Shown here: one piece after another, positions 16,083 to 25,281 of the stretch
How positions within the stretch are numbered: position 1 is the stretch's first letter
How the letters are laid out: every line of letters begins with the position of its first letter
Origin: Helicobacter pylori
Lineage (GTDB): Bacteria > Campylobacterota > Campylobacteria > Campylobacterales > Helicobacteraceae
Direction of reading: 5' to 3'
Length of the DNA: 64,000 bases
Assembly (NCBI RefSeq): GCF_001653475.1
Contig: NZ_CP011487.1
Coordinates: 930,001 to 994,000 of the forward strand
The notes under the pieces: generated by a model
What the model saw: only the letters and a program-made list of their open reading frames with translations
Databases searched by the model: none
Told to the model about the DNA's origin: nothing
Translations under genes and position numbers: made by a program

Positions 16083-17925
16083 CTTCTGGCAAACTCTCCA
16101 CATACAAACTCTGTGACGGGAAAGCAAAACTCAAATGGTGCTTTTCTACAATCCCCATGATTTTTAACATCACATCTTCTTTGACTTCTAGCCACTCTTC
16201 CCAATTCACTGTCTTAGAAAAGCAATACACTAAAATATTGATAGAGCTGTCCGCAAACTGGTCTAAAAAGACAAACAAATTGTTTTTATACCCTAAAAAA
16301 TCATCAATAGAAACAATATCTTTTTTAAACATGTAGCGGTAATCGCTCACATTTTGCAAAGCACTATCGGCTCCATTAGCAATTTTAGGGTGGTTTTCTA
16401 ACATTTCTTTAATGTCTTTCACGCAAAGCTGTAAAGCGCTTTGACTGGAGCCATAAGTTAAACCTATTTCCATTTTAATACGCCTTCCCAATTTACGACG
16501 GCTCCAATTCCTAATGGGTTTTCCGGCTAATTCCGAATTAGGCACGGACAAAAGAGCGTTATCAAAGGCTCTGATCGTGGTGCGTCTTAACCCCATTTCC
16601 ACCACCGTGCCCTCCACTTCACCGCACACGATCCAATCCCCTTGAGAAAACGAATTGTCTAACAACAAAATGACAGAAGCAAAAAAATTCGCCAACACAT
16701 CTTTAACCGCCAAAGCCACCGCTAACCCCCCAATCCCTAAAGAAGCGATGATGGCTGAAACATTAAACCCTAGTTGTTTCAAAACCCCTAAAAGCGCGAC
16801 AATAAAGATCAAAAAATACACGACTTTTAAAATCAAGTTGATCACTTCTTTTCTAAAATTGTGCGTACTTTTGGTAGCCATATTCGTAACTAACGCTTCC
16901 CCATAGCCTTTAAAAAGTGCTATCACTAGCCATGCTAAAAGCATGATATACACCGCGCCCACCCACATAGAAACTTTAGGGGGCGATGCGTTAGGGTAGT
17001 AGAAAATATCTAAAGCCACATCGCAACTAAACAGGGCTAAAAAGACAGAAACCGGCAAAACAATGCTGCTTTGCACATTGACATGCATTTTTTTATTGCG
17101 TTGCATGATTTCAAAAATACGATCCAGAAATAAAGCTAAAAGCCAAGTGATCAACTTCCTTAAACCTAGCAATAAGGCTAAAATCGTCAAAGCAAGCGCA
17201 ATCTTACTCACTTGCAAGCTATGGGTTGTGAAAGGCAAAACCTTGCTGATTTTGTTTAACACAAAATCCATATTCACTTCCATGATCAAGTTTTTAGGAA
17301 GCACTTCTTTAGGGTGGTTTTTAATGTAACGCAAGACTTCGGTATAAGTGTTCAAACGCAATTCATAATCGCTAAACATCTGCTCTAATTCATGCATTTT
17401 GACATTGCCTAAATTTTTAGGGAAAGTGTAGAGTTTGAATTGCCCTAAACGCAAAAGGAAAGCATCGCTGATACTTTCCACATCTTTTTGTTCACTAAAA
17501 ATATCAATACTGCTCCTGATTTTATCTATAAAACGATACAAAATTTCATCTATCAACAAAATATCTAGAGACAACCTGTCTTTCATGAAAGTGTAGAAAT
17601 CATCGCCCTTAATGCTTTTAGACAAACGCTTTTTGATTTTCTCTTGCTCTTTTAAATTTTGATTGATATCAATGCCAATTTTATCCCTTTCATTCAACAC
17701 TTTAGAAGTCAAACTTTTAATCAAGTCATTCTTTTGGGTGTTATACAGAGAGATTTCAGCACTTCTTTCAGGATTTTTCTTGTAAGTTTCAATGACTTGA
17801 TTGAGTTGGTTGATTTGATTGAAAATCAAAAACAAATCCACCGCATCTGTTTCATGCTCTTCAACCGCCCTCAAAGGATTCAAAAACAATGACAATACCA
17901 ATACCCAATACAATAACCAACGCAT
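16060..17925 (-). CDS. Large MscS-family mechanosensitive channel (HP0415-like)
   Basis: Inner membrane protein, 621 aa, with a cleavable-looking signal (LLYWVLVLSLFLNPLRAVEE). A periplasmic, partly coiled-coil region of about 200 residues follows, then several membrane helices and a C-terminal MscS core. The pore helix is ASLGIGGLAVALAVKDVLAN near 400-420, followed by the beta-domain signature VPNSELAGKPIRNWSRR. The layout is like MscK/YbdG-type channels. The ATG at 17925 is preferred over a GTG four codons upstream because a GTGGGG ribosome-like site lies between them. The upstream spacer holds a two-hairpin element. No IS605 copy is present near this gene. Confidence 0.9.
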   Translation of the reverse strand: MRWLLYWVLVLSLFLNPLRAVEEHETDAVDLFLIFNQINQLNQVIETYKKNPERSAEISLYNTQKNDLIKSLTSKVLNERDKIGIDINQNLKEQEKIKKRLSKSIKGDDFYTFMKDRLSLDILLIDEILYRFIDKIRSSIDIFSEQKDVESISDAFLLRLGQFKLYTFPKNLGNVKMHELEQMFSDYELRLNTYTEVLRYIKNHPKEVLPKNLIMEVNMDFVLNKISKVLPFTTHSLQVSKIALALTILALLLGLRKLITWLLALFLDRIFEIMQRNKKMHVNVQSSIVLPVSVFLALFSCDVALDIFYYPNASPPKVSMWVGAVYIMLLAWLVIALFKGYGEALVTNMATKSTHNFRKEVINLILKVVYFLIFIVALLGVLKQLGFNVSAIIASLGIGGLAVALAVKDVLANFFASVILLLDNSFSQGDWIVCGEVEGTVVEMGLRRTTIRAFDNALLSVPNSELAGKPIRNWSRRKLGRRIKMEIGLTYGSSQSALQLCVKDIKEMLENHPKIANGADSALQNVSDYRYMFKKDIVSIDDFLGYKNNLFVFLDQFADSSINILVYCFSKTVNWEEWLEVKEDVMLKIMGIVEKHHLSFAFPSQSLYVESLPEVSLKEKG

Positions 17926-18049
17926 GCAAAACCCCACTAAAACAAGATAAAATCTTTCTCATCATTTCTAGCGATTATACCAAAAATCAGAAACGCTTCT
18001 CCCCATAAAGTTACCCATGCAATTTGAAAGCGCTTTTTATTTATCCCTA

Positions 18050-18126
18050 AAAAGAGGGTTTTATCCCAATGGTGAGCCTCTTTTCAGATCGCTATACCGC
18101 TTGTGCGATGCGTTTTGAGTTTTTTT
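18050..18126 (+). ncRNA. Candidate two-hairpin structured element ending in a T-run
   Basis: Plus strand: AAAAGAGG (18050-18057) pairs with CCTCTTTT (18077-18084); then ATCGC (18088-18092) pairs with GCGAT (18105-18109), and a run of seven T begins at 18120. It lies in the 236-base spacer upstream of the MscS gene and is antisense to its leader. It could be the 3' end of a small RNA or a stray terminator; no promoter was pinned down. Confidence 0.25.
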
Positions 18127-18161
18127 CATTTTATGGTTGAGGTTCAATTAAAAACAGAGCC

Positions 18162-18398
18162 TTAATTTTTAACAAGTCCTGCTTTATTGAATACTTTTAT
18201 AATTTCAAAATAAGTCGTAGTCAAAAAGCTTTCCTTGTTCGGCGCAATCAAGTCACGGATAATGCGCATCTCTTTTATTCTACCATGCCTCTCATTTTTT
18301 AGGTTTTTATAACCGCTTTTATTAATGTTTTCATGCAAGATCGGTGTTTTAGAGGTTTCCAACCCTACCTCTTGTAATTGGACGATTTTGATGATCAA
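18162..18398 (-). CDS. Small hypothetical ORF, TTG start
   Basis: 78 codons, no recognised family, Lys/Asn/Ile-rich with no signal peptide or membrane segment. The TTG start overlaps the stop of the 32-residue membrane ORF upstream by two bases, so it could be made by translational coupling, but no ribosome site is visible for it. It could be the relic of a larger gene or a non-coding open frame. Confidence 0.3.
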   Translation of the reverse strand: MIIKIVQLQEVGLETSKTPILHENINKSGYKNLKNERHGRIKEMRIIRDLIAPNKESFLTTTYFEIIKVFNKAGLVKN

Positions 18399-18493
18399 TC
18401 TTTAGAAGAAAAAACCATAAAGATGTAGTATCCTATGCCTATAAGAAAAACAAGAATTAAGAAAATGAGTAATCCCCACTCTAAAGAATCCAT
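18395..18493 (-). CDS. 32-residue single-span membrane protein
   Basis: ATG at 18493 preceded by AGAGGAG at good spacing. The peptide starts MDSLEWG, has one hydrophobic helix (LLIFLILVFLIGIGYYIFMV) and ends with a short polar tail FSSKD, so it should insert with its C-terminus charged. It resembles small respiratory or assembly membrane peptides in build only; no family is claimed. It lies just downstream of the tRNA-Arg(TCT) gene on the same strand. Ribosome site and clean topology make it more likely real than chance. Confidence 0.6.
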   Translation of the reverse strand: MDSLEWGLLIFLILVFLIGIGYYIFMVFSSKD

Positions 18494-18519
18494 AACTCCT
18501 CTTTAAAGAATGTCAAAAG

Positions 18520-18596
18520 TGGTGCGCTTGGCAGGACTCGAACCTGCGACCTACGGCTTAGAAGGCTGTTGCTCTATCCAGCTGAGCTACAAGCGC
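18520..18596 (-). tRNA. tRNA-Arg (TCT)
   Basis: Cloverleaf on the minus strand: acceptor GCGCTTG/CAAGCGC, D arm AGCTCAGCTGGATAGAGC, anticodon loop containing TCT, T arm with GGTTCGAGTCC, and encoded CCA. 77 nt. Reads AGA codons. Confidence 0.95.
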
Positions 18597-18613
18597 ATGA
18601 TACTGGCGTTAGG

Positions 18614-18690
18614 TGGTGCGCCCGAAGGGAGTCGAACCCCTAACCCCCAGATCCGAAGTCTGGTGCTCTATCCAATTGAGCTACGAACGC
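18614..18690 (-). tRNA. tRNA-Arg (TCG)
   Basis: Minus-strand cloverleaf with acceptor GCGTTCG/CGGGCGC (two G-U pairs), anticodon stem CCAGA/TCTGG around loop CTTCGGA (anticodon TCG), T loop GGTTCGACTCC and encoded CCA. 77 nt. Reads CGN codons. Confidence 0.92.
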
Positions 18691-18744
18691 TTCAAATAAA
18701 GGAATGACTAACATAAAACTCGGTAAAACGCTTATTTAATGAGA

Positions 18745-18822
18745 TGGGGTGGAAGATGGGAATCGAACCCACGACCCTCAGGACCACAATCTGATGCTCT
18801 AACCGACTGAGCTACTCCCACC
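18745..18822 (-). tRNA. tRNA-His (GTG)
   Basis: Minus-strand cloverleaf with the extra 5' G typical of tRNA-His facing C73, anticodon loop TTGTGGT (GTG), T loop GGTTCGATTCC and encoded CCA. 78 nt including G-1 and CCA. Confidence 0.95.
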
Positions 18823-18887
18823 ATTCAATGAAAGGAAGCGACATTCTACCAAAGAATTTTAAACAGAACAATAAATTATGTAAAAAG

Positions 18888-18964
<77 letters not shown>

Positions 18965-19148
18965 AAATTTTCACATGAAGCGTTATTATAGCTGAATTTT
19001 CTAATTTTTGAGCGTGATTTTTCAAAAATGCCACTAAAATCAAAAACGGCACTCAAAAATTATATTAATCCAACTCCCCTACCCTTTTAAAAAGCTACTT
19101 TTTTAAAAACAGCTCTAAATGATTTTTAAGCTTTTCGTTTCTTAAAAA

Positions 19149-19898
19149 CTACTTTCGTTTTTTCATTTCACTAGAAACTTTTTCATAATGTTCCATGTGT
19201 TTTTTGCTTAACTCTTTGGTAATATGCACCATCACTTTGTGATAGGCTTGATTCATGATTTTTCTAATAGCTTGGTCACGGTCGGTTTCTTTAATCTTAT
19301 GCACAAAAGTTTTGGGGACAAAACCTCCAGAATTGGTGCGCCGCAATTCCACTCTTTCAATCACAGCCTTAATTTTTGAAACATCAATACCAAAACTATG
19401 GATAATATCTTCACTTTTTGGCTCAACAAAATTCAAGTTCAAATACCCTGAAGACATGTCTATAACCTTTTCTTCACTAAGCGCATCGCTCTCTTCTACA
19501 ATATCTTCTAAAATCGCCACATTCCCATCCATGCGTAAAACGAGCAACGCTTTTTCTTTGATGTCTTGTGGGATTTCGCTAGCATCTTTAAATTGCGAAA
19601 CGCTATAGCCTTTTCTCTCTAAAAAACTACTCAATTGAAGGACTAAAGATTTTTCAAATTCTTTTTGATAGCTTTCAGGGATAACCTTATTGATCTCTAT
19701 ATTAGGTTCGATCAAAACGACTAAATGGCTGTTTTTAGGCTCTTGCTTGCCTTTAATAGGATAGTGGAAATGCAACTCCACTGACTCGCCCGTATTATTG
19801 TGCTGTTGCTTTGCAGGCATTCCATCAGCTAGAGCCGTATAAAACGCCCCACTCACTAATAACGATCCTAAAACTACCGCTAAACTACCTTTTTTCAT
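19149..19898 (-). CDS. HpaA paralogue (HP0410-like), exported
   Basis: 249-aa member of the HpaA (neuraminyllactose-binding haemagglutinin) family. Signal peptide MKKGSLAVVLGSLLVSGAFY ends near TALADG. Unlike HpaA it has no lipobox cysteine, so it should be periplasmic or secreted rather than a lipoprotein. Family features seen: LHFHYPIKGK near 40, LVVLIEPNIEINKVIP near 60-75, and a Lys-rich C-terminus. The start at 19898 follows AAAGGAATTT; the frame is open upstream but overlaps guaA and lacks support. Function unknown; the old adhesin name is historical. Confidence 0.88.
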   Translation of the reverse strand: MKKGSLAVVLGSLLVSGAFYTALADGMPAKQQHNNTGESVELHFHYPIKGKQEPKNSHLVVLIEPNIEINKVIPESYQKEFEKSLVLQLSSFLERKGYSVSQFKDASEIPQDIKEKALLVLRMDGNVAILEDIVEESDALSEEKVIDMSSGYLNLNFVEPKSEDIIHSFGIDVSKIKAVIERVELRRTNSGGFVPKTFVHKIKETDRDQAIRKIMNQAYHKVMVHITKELSKKHMEHYEKVSSEMKKRK

Positions 19899-19977
19899 TA
19901 AATTCCTTTCTTTTTCTTTAAAATCAATTTCTAATCTTACCCAAAAAATCCCACTTTTAGCACTATTCTTAAGATAA

Positions 19978-21504
19978 TCATTCCCATTCAATCGTTCCTG
20001 GTGGTTTAGAAGTAATATCATACACTACCCTATTGATACCGCTCACTTCATTAGTGATACGATTAGAAACCTTTTCTAAAAAAGAATGCTCTAAAAATGA
20101 AAAGCTCGCTGTCATGCCATCGCTCGCATTTACCGCCCTCAAACAAATAGCGTTTTCATAAGTGCGATTATCCCCCATAACCCCCACAGAATTGACATTC
20201 AACAACACGCAAAAAGCTTGCCAAACCTTGTCATACAAATTGGCCTTTTTAAGCTCTTCTATAAAAATAAAATCCGCTTCTTGCAAGCGTTTGATCTTAC
20301 TCTCACTAATCTCGCCTAAAATCCTTATCGCAAGCCCAGGCCCTGGAAAGGGGTGGCACATTAAAAAATCCTGGCTAACGCCCAATTCCTTACCCAACAA
20401 ACGCACCTCATCTTTAAACAATTCCCTTAAAGGCTCTATGAGTTTAAAGTCCATCCATTCAGGCAGTCCGCCCACATTATGGTGTGTTTTGATCACTTTT
20501 GAAGGCCCTTTAATGCTCACGGATTCAATCACATCAGGGTATAAAGTGCCTTGGGCTAAAAACTCAATTTTGCCTTTTAAATGGTGCTTCTTGGCTTCTT
20601 TTTCAAACACTTCAATAAAGGTTTCGCCGATGATTTTTCGCTTCAATTCAGGCTCGCTCACGCCCTTTAATTTAGACAAAAAGATTTCTTTAGCGTCTAT
20701 CGTGTTTAAAGGGATTTGCAAGTCTTTAAACATCGCTTGCACCCTTTCTTTTTCATTTTTACGCAACAAGCCATGATCCACAAAAACAGCGATCAAATTA
20801 TCCTTAATGGCTCTGTGTAATAGCGTAGCGACCACCGTAGAATCCACGCCCCCACTCACCGCGCACAAAACCTTAGCGTTAGCGATTTTTTCTTTCAATC
20901 GTGCGATTTCTCTTTGAGCGAAATGCTGCATCCCCCAAGTTTTTTCACAGCCGCAAACTGAAAGGGCAAAATTTTCTAAAATCTTACCCCCCTCTTCGCT
21001 TTGGATGACTTCTGGGTGGAATTGCAAGCCAAAAATCTTAGCGCTTTCAATCGCGCAATGGGGGGAATTAGGGCTTTTTGCAAGGGTAGTGAAGCCTTTA
21101 GGCAATTCTATGACTTTATCCATATGGCTCATCCACACAAGACTTTTGGTTTTCACGCCTTCAAAAATCACAGAATCTTGAGTGATTTCTAAAACAGCCT
21201 TACCAAATTCTTGCTCATTCGCACAAGCCACTACTCCCCCAAAAAAATCCACCAAATACTGCATGCCGTAACAAATCCCTAAAATCGGCAAATTCAAATC
21301 AAAGATTTTTTCATTGGGCTTGTAAGCGTCTTTAGCATACACGCTCGCTGGTCCCCCGCTCAAAATCAAACCTTTAGGGGCTTTTTTTTGAATGTTTTCT
21401 ATGCTTTCAAAAAAAGGGACTATTTCCGCATAAATCCCACTCTCTCTCAATCTTCTAGCAATCAGCTGTGTGTATTGGCTTCCAAAATCTAATACTAAAA
21501 TCAT
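19978..21504 (-). CDS. guaA: GMP synthase (glutamine-hydrolysing)
   Basis: Converts XMP to GMP with glutamine and ATP. The 508-aa product has an N-terminal class I amidotransferase domain with the nucleophile motif [11 protein letters not shown] near 75-85 and partner residues FQFHPEV-type (GLQFHPEV near 160). The ATP pyrophosphatase P-loop [14 protein letters not shown] is near 215, and the C-terminal dimer domain ends KPPGTIEWE. The start ATG overlaps the stop of the small exported-protein gene upstream by four bases (ATGA), implying co-translation. Confidence 0.96.
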   Translation of the reverse strand: MILVLDFGSQYTQLIARRLRESGIYAEIVPFFESIENIQKKAPKGLILSGGPASVYAKDAYKPNEKIFDLNLPILGICYGMQYLVDFFGGVVACANEQEFGKAVLEITQDSVIFEGVKTKSLVWMSHMDKVIELPKGFTTLAKSPNSPHCAIESAKIFGLQFHPEVIQSEEGGKILENFALSVCGCEKTWGMQHFAQREIARLKEKIANAKVLCAVSGGVDSTVVATLLHRAIKDNLIAVFVDHGLLRKNEKERVQAMFKDLQIPLNTIDAKEIFLSKLKGVSEPELKRKIIGETFIEVFEKEAKKHHLKGKIEFLAQGTLYPDVIESVSIKGPSKVIKTHHNVGGLPEWMDFKLIEPLRELFKDEVRLLGKELGVSQDFLMCHPFPGPGLAIRILGEISESKIKRLQEADFIFIEELKKANLYDKVWQAFCVLLNVNSVGVMGDNRTYENAICLRAVNASDGMTASFSFLEHSFLEKVSNRITNEVSGINRVVYDITSKPPGTIEWE

Positions 21505-21998
21505 CGCTCATTCTTTATTTTTGTTTGTGTTTTATCATACTGGCTCTTATAATCCACTCTGTGGCTCTCAGCCAACTCAGGCGCTTTTTGCACAAACCAG
21601 CGTTCTAATTTTTCTAATGCGTATCTGTAATTTCCACCTTTTGAGCAATATTGAGAATCAATCAGCGAAAACGCATAGAGCGTCTTACTTTCTTTAGATT
21701 GGAATAAAAACTCTTTATGAAAAAGCGCTTTTTTAGGCATGCCGCTCATCAGAGCCTCAGGCAATAAAAAAGCGTCAAAATCACAAAGCACTTTTTTACT
21801 CAACTTATTGCTTTTGGTAATCACAAAAACGATCTCTTTTCTCATGTCTTGTTTAAAAGCTAATGAAAGCACATTCAAAAAGGGTAGGGTTAAACTTTTA
21901 TCCACCCTAACCTTAAAAGCTTTGGAATCCCCCAACAAGACCCCCATAAACAAAACCAACCCCACGCAACATTTCAAACCCATTTGAAAAACGCTCAT
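21501..21998 (-). CDS. Small exported protein of unknown function (HP0408-like)
   Basis: 165 aa. The N-terminal hydrophobic stretch [19 protein letters not shown] is a likely signal peptide, with two adjacent cysteines inside it. The remainder is basic and includes a single later cysteine pair region ([25 protein letters not shown]). No catalytic motif recognised. AAGGA lies nine bases before the ATG. It overlaps guaA by four bases, which probably reflects operon packing. Confidence 0.75.
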   Translation of the reverse strand: MSVFQMGLKCCVGLVLFMGVLLGDSKAFKVRVDKSLTLPFLNVLSLAFKQDMRKEIVFVITKSNKLSKKVLCDFDAFLLPEALMSGMPKKALFHKEFLFQSKESKTLYAFSLIDSQYCSKGGNYRYALEKLERWFVQKAPELAESHRVDYKSQYDKTQTKIKNER

Positions 21999-22061
21999 CT
22001 TTTATAATCCTTGACTTATCATCGGTTGCATAACTATAGGCTGCATGACGCATCAAAGAGT

Positions 22062-22067
22062 ATTATA
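22062..22067 (-). promoter_or_regulatory. -10 box of probable promoter for the 21998-19978 operon
   Basis: Minus-strand TATAAT about 64 bases before the ATG at 21998. The surrounding sequence is nearly palindromic, so a plus-strand TATAAT overlaps it, but no plus gene follows. Confidence 0.5.
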
Positions 22068-22176
22068 ATATAAAAATTGAGAATTACCCCACGCTTTAGC
22101 TTGGCTAGTTGTCAAGTCTTTAATGGTTAAGTCTTTCTTGGGTAAAAACACTCTCATGGTGGTATTTTCACTCCTT

Positions 22177-24561
22177 TTAAGCCCCAATAATACTTGGCGT
22201 TGGAATGGAATGACAGGGTTTGACTAATTCATACCTTCTGAGTTTTCTGATATTAACTAAAGCGGTATTGGCTGAAATGGCTTGTGTCATGCTGCTTGTG
22301 GGGCGTAAAGAAGTGAGCGTATTCACATGCCCTGCATTGCATCACGGGTTTCTAACCCGAACATCTTCTGGGTCATACCATGCCCCTTTTTGGATACTCA
22401 AAACCCCTTGACGGATATTCTTAGTTACAAACTCCCCTGCTAACAACCTCCCCCTAGCGTTAAACACTTCTACAATTTCACCATGCCTAATGCCTAATTT
22501 ATTAGCGTCTAGTTCGTTGATCATTACAGACTCTCTACCTTGAATTTTATACACATTCCTAACCAAAGTGTTATCAAGCTGTGAATTGACACGGTATTTT
22601 AGGTGCGGAGAGATTAAATGGAATGGGTAAGTCTCAGCCATTTTAGAGCCTAGCCACTCATCTGGTTCAAACCGAGTAGGATGCCCTTTAAAATCAGCCA
22701 GTTTAAAATCCGTGCATTTTTGAGAAAAAATTTGAATTTTCCCGCTCTCTGTATCCAGCTTATTATTAATAGGGTCTTGTCTGAATTTCGCATGACGCAC
22801 AAACTTTCTCGCATTTTCAGGGATTTCAAATTCCACAAAGCCATCCCTCCAAAACTGATCAAACGATTTCAAAGTAGGGCCATCGCTTTTTTCAATAAAG
22901 GCCCTTAATCCATTCCATGTAACTCTTAGATTCAGTGAATCGTTGCTCTGTTTCATTGCCCCCAATGCACAAAGCAAGCTGTCTGAAAATCTCATAATCG
23001 TCTTTAGATTCATAAACAGGCTCTATCACCTTACGCATGGCATAAACCACATTCTTAGAATAACTCCCTCCAAAAGTAATATCATCTCTTTCCATAGTGC
23101 TAGTGGAAGCAAAGACAATATCAGCAAATTTTGCCGTAGGCGTCCACCAAGGCTCAGGCACGATCACGCAATCTAATGTCCTTAAAGCGCGAATCAGCTC
23201 GTTTGTATCAGCTTCATGCCCTAATAAATCCGCTCCGCAATTATAAATCATTTTGATTTTGGGCAATTTGAGTTTTTTACCCATAAAATCCATTTCTTTA
23301 TCCAGATTTAAAACCGCTTCAGAAATTCTAGACGCTGGAATAGCGCTTTTTACAGAACCATGCCCTTGTGGAATCATAGGAACAATTCTTGCCCCTGAGC
23401 TTGCTTGAGCGTTCCCTCCATAATGCATAGAAAAGCCAAAGCCCCCACCAGATAAGCCCACTTGACCGATCATGCTGGCTAAAACAATTAACGCCCAATC
23501 AGGTTGCTCGCTATACTGAGCTCTTTGCATGGCCCAATTACCCGCTAAAAAAGTGCGTTTAGAAACAAACAAATCCGCTAATTCTTTGATTTTTTCTGCG
23601 CTCACTCCAGTGATTTGAGACGCCCATTGTAAAGTCTTAGGCGTATTATCGCTCTCTCCTAGCAAATAGGGCAAGAATTTATCAAAGCCATCAGTGTATT
23701 TAGCGATAAACGCTTTATCGTATTGATTGCTTGTATAAAGATAATGCATCATGCCTAGCATTAACGCTACATCAGTATTAGGGCGAATGGGTATCCATTC
23801 AGCGTTAAAGGCTTGAGCGGTTTCAGTATAAATGGGATCGATACTAATGAATTTGATACCAGCTCTTTTATACTTAGGGTAGTAGCCATCATTGACATGG
23901 TTTGGCACAAAATAATCAATGCGGTTGCACTTGAACAAATCCGCCCCCCACATGACATACACCTTACAATTTTTAATCATCTCTTCATGAGTGGTTTGTT
24001 GCGAATAAACTTCCATATCCCCTACAATCATAGGGTTTATTCTTGCAGCTGCGCCATTGCCATATTCCCCATCAGTGCCAATAGCCCCCCCTAAAGTCGT
24101 GTTAAAAAAACGCCATGCTAAATGATGACAACGATGCAAGCTACCCGCATGCCCCAGCCACCATAACTGGCGTTTAGATGTTTTCTTTAGGGATTTCTTT
24201 AAGCTTTTTAGCCGCTAAATCCAGTGCCACATCCCAACTCACGCGCACAAATTCTTCTCTCCCACGCAATTCTTTGTGGTTTTTTTTGTTTTCTAAGAAA
24301 CTCTTACGCACGCAAGGATACTTCACCCTACTATCTGAATATATCAATCATCGCTTTTAACATCATGGTAGGGTTATAATCGCTCTTTTGGGGGATAATA
24401 TCTTTAATCACTCCATTTTGAACCTTTGCGATAAAGGGACCAAAATGCATTGCATGCGGAATGGATTCCACTTTTTCAAAAACACCAACAGCTTTCAAAC
24501 AATTAGCACTAGCGAGCGCGATTGGGATTTTTGTTAGGATACTTCTGCGTGAAATGGACAT
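22177..24561 (-). pseudogene. bisC: Broken bisC-type molybdopterin reductase gene
   Basis: Relic of a periplasmic molybdopterin oxidoreductase of the DMSO/biotin sulfoxide reductase family (HP0407-like). The whole span (795 codon equivalents) matches the expected full length. It starts MSISRRSILTK, a twin-arginine signal. Lesions seen on reading the frames: a shift near 24345 (after MIDI), a one-base loss near 24185 (ENI to NASYGG), another near 24168 (GWG to HAGSL), a shift back near 22900, and an in-frame TGA at 22342 followed by intact C-terminal coding (CNAGHVNTLTSLRPTSSMTQ) to a TAA at 22177. The largest intact pieces are 22892-24139 and 22342-23013. No active enzyme is expected. Confidence 0.85.
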
Positions 24562-24665
24562 GGTTCTCCTTCAAGCTTGTATTCTGTTAAAACACCCCAA
24601 ATTCTAACATATATTCACATAAAATTACCGCTGATAAGCCCTATAGCATGAGTGTTAATTTGAAA

Positions 24666-25256
24666 CTACTTTTTATTCACGCTGCTCATGTCAGCGACTT
24701 TCCCCCACATCAAGCGGTATTTCCTCTTCATAAATTCAATTTCTTCTCTCGCTTGATTGAGTTCGTCTCGCAAAAGATCAATGGTTTTTTTATCTTCTTC
24801 ATAGACTTCTTGCATAGAGATTAAAGCGTCTTTTAAAAACATGTTTTCATTTTTAAAGGCTGAAATCGTTTCATCTTTAGCGCCAATGACTTTATCATGC
24901 AAGTTTAAAATCGTGTTAATGGTCTTTTCCACAAACGCAGGCTCTAAAGAACGCCCGTTCATATCCATAGAAATCAAATTATTTTCTACCTTTTTGATTA
25001 AAGCGTTTGTCCCGCTGCTCGCATCAATTAAAAGCTTGTTGTTGCTTATTTTGCTCTTGATTTTACCGATATTTACTAATTCCAAAACCCTTTCTTTAGG
25101 AAGCCCTGAAAGGCGGCTAAACTCTTCTAATTCAAGCCATGCTAAAGCACTCAAATCTTCTAAAACCACCGGCTCTTTAGACTCTCGCTCTTTATCCTCT
25201 ACCTCTTGCTCATTTTGTTGCACCGCTTGCGCTTTGTTCAAATCTAAAATATCCAA
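24666..25256 (-). CDS. Coiled-coil protein (HP0406-like, probably DUF3972)
   Basis: 196-aa cytoplasmic protein. The middle (LSALAWLELEEFSRLSGLPK) resembles a small helix-turn-helix/MerR-like fold, and the C-terminal 70 residues (MFLKDALISMQEVYEEDKKT to MKRKYRLMWGKVADMSSVNKK) form a long charged coiled coil. I believe it belongs to DUF3972 of Campylobacterota, which has no known function. It lies 25 bp after the class V aminotransferase gene on the same strand. Confidence 0.7.
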   Translation of the reverse strand: MDILDLNKAQAVQQNEQEVEDKERESKEPVVLEDLSALAWLELEEFSRLSGLPKERVLELVNIGKIKSKISNNKLLIDASSGTNALIKKVENNLISMDMNGRSLEPAFVEKTINTILNLHDKVIGAKDETISAFKNENMFLKDALISMQEVYEEDKKTIDLLRDELNQAREEIEFMKRKYRLMWGKVADMSSVNKK

Positions 25257-25281
25257 ATTTTTCCTTAAAAATAGTTTTAGC

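Noticed and set aside
17926-18161. Possible IS605 copy near the large MscS gene, as recalled in strain 26695
   Set aside because: No tnpA or tnpB coding sequence is present in the spacer.
18510-18707. 65-codon plus-strand ORF beginning MSKVVRLAGLEPATYG
   Set aside because: It is antisense to the two tRNA-Arg genes; such ORFs are a well-known annotation artefact.
20162-20776. 204-codon plus-strand ORF inside guaA
   Set aside because: Shadow of the guaA coding frame; no ribosome site.
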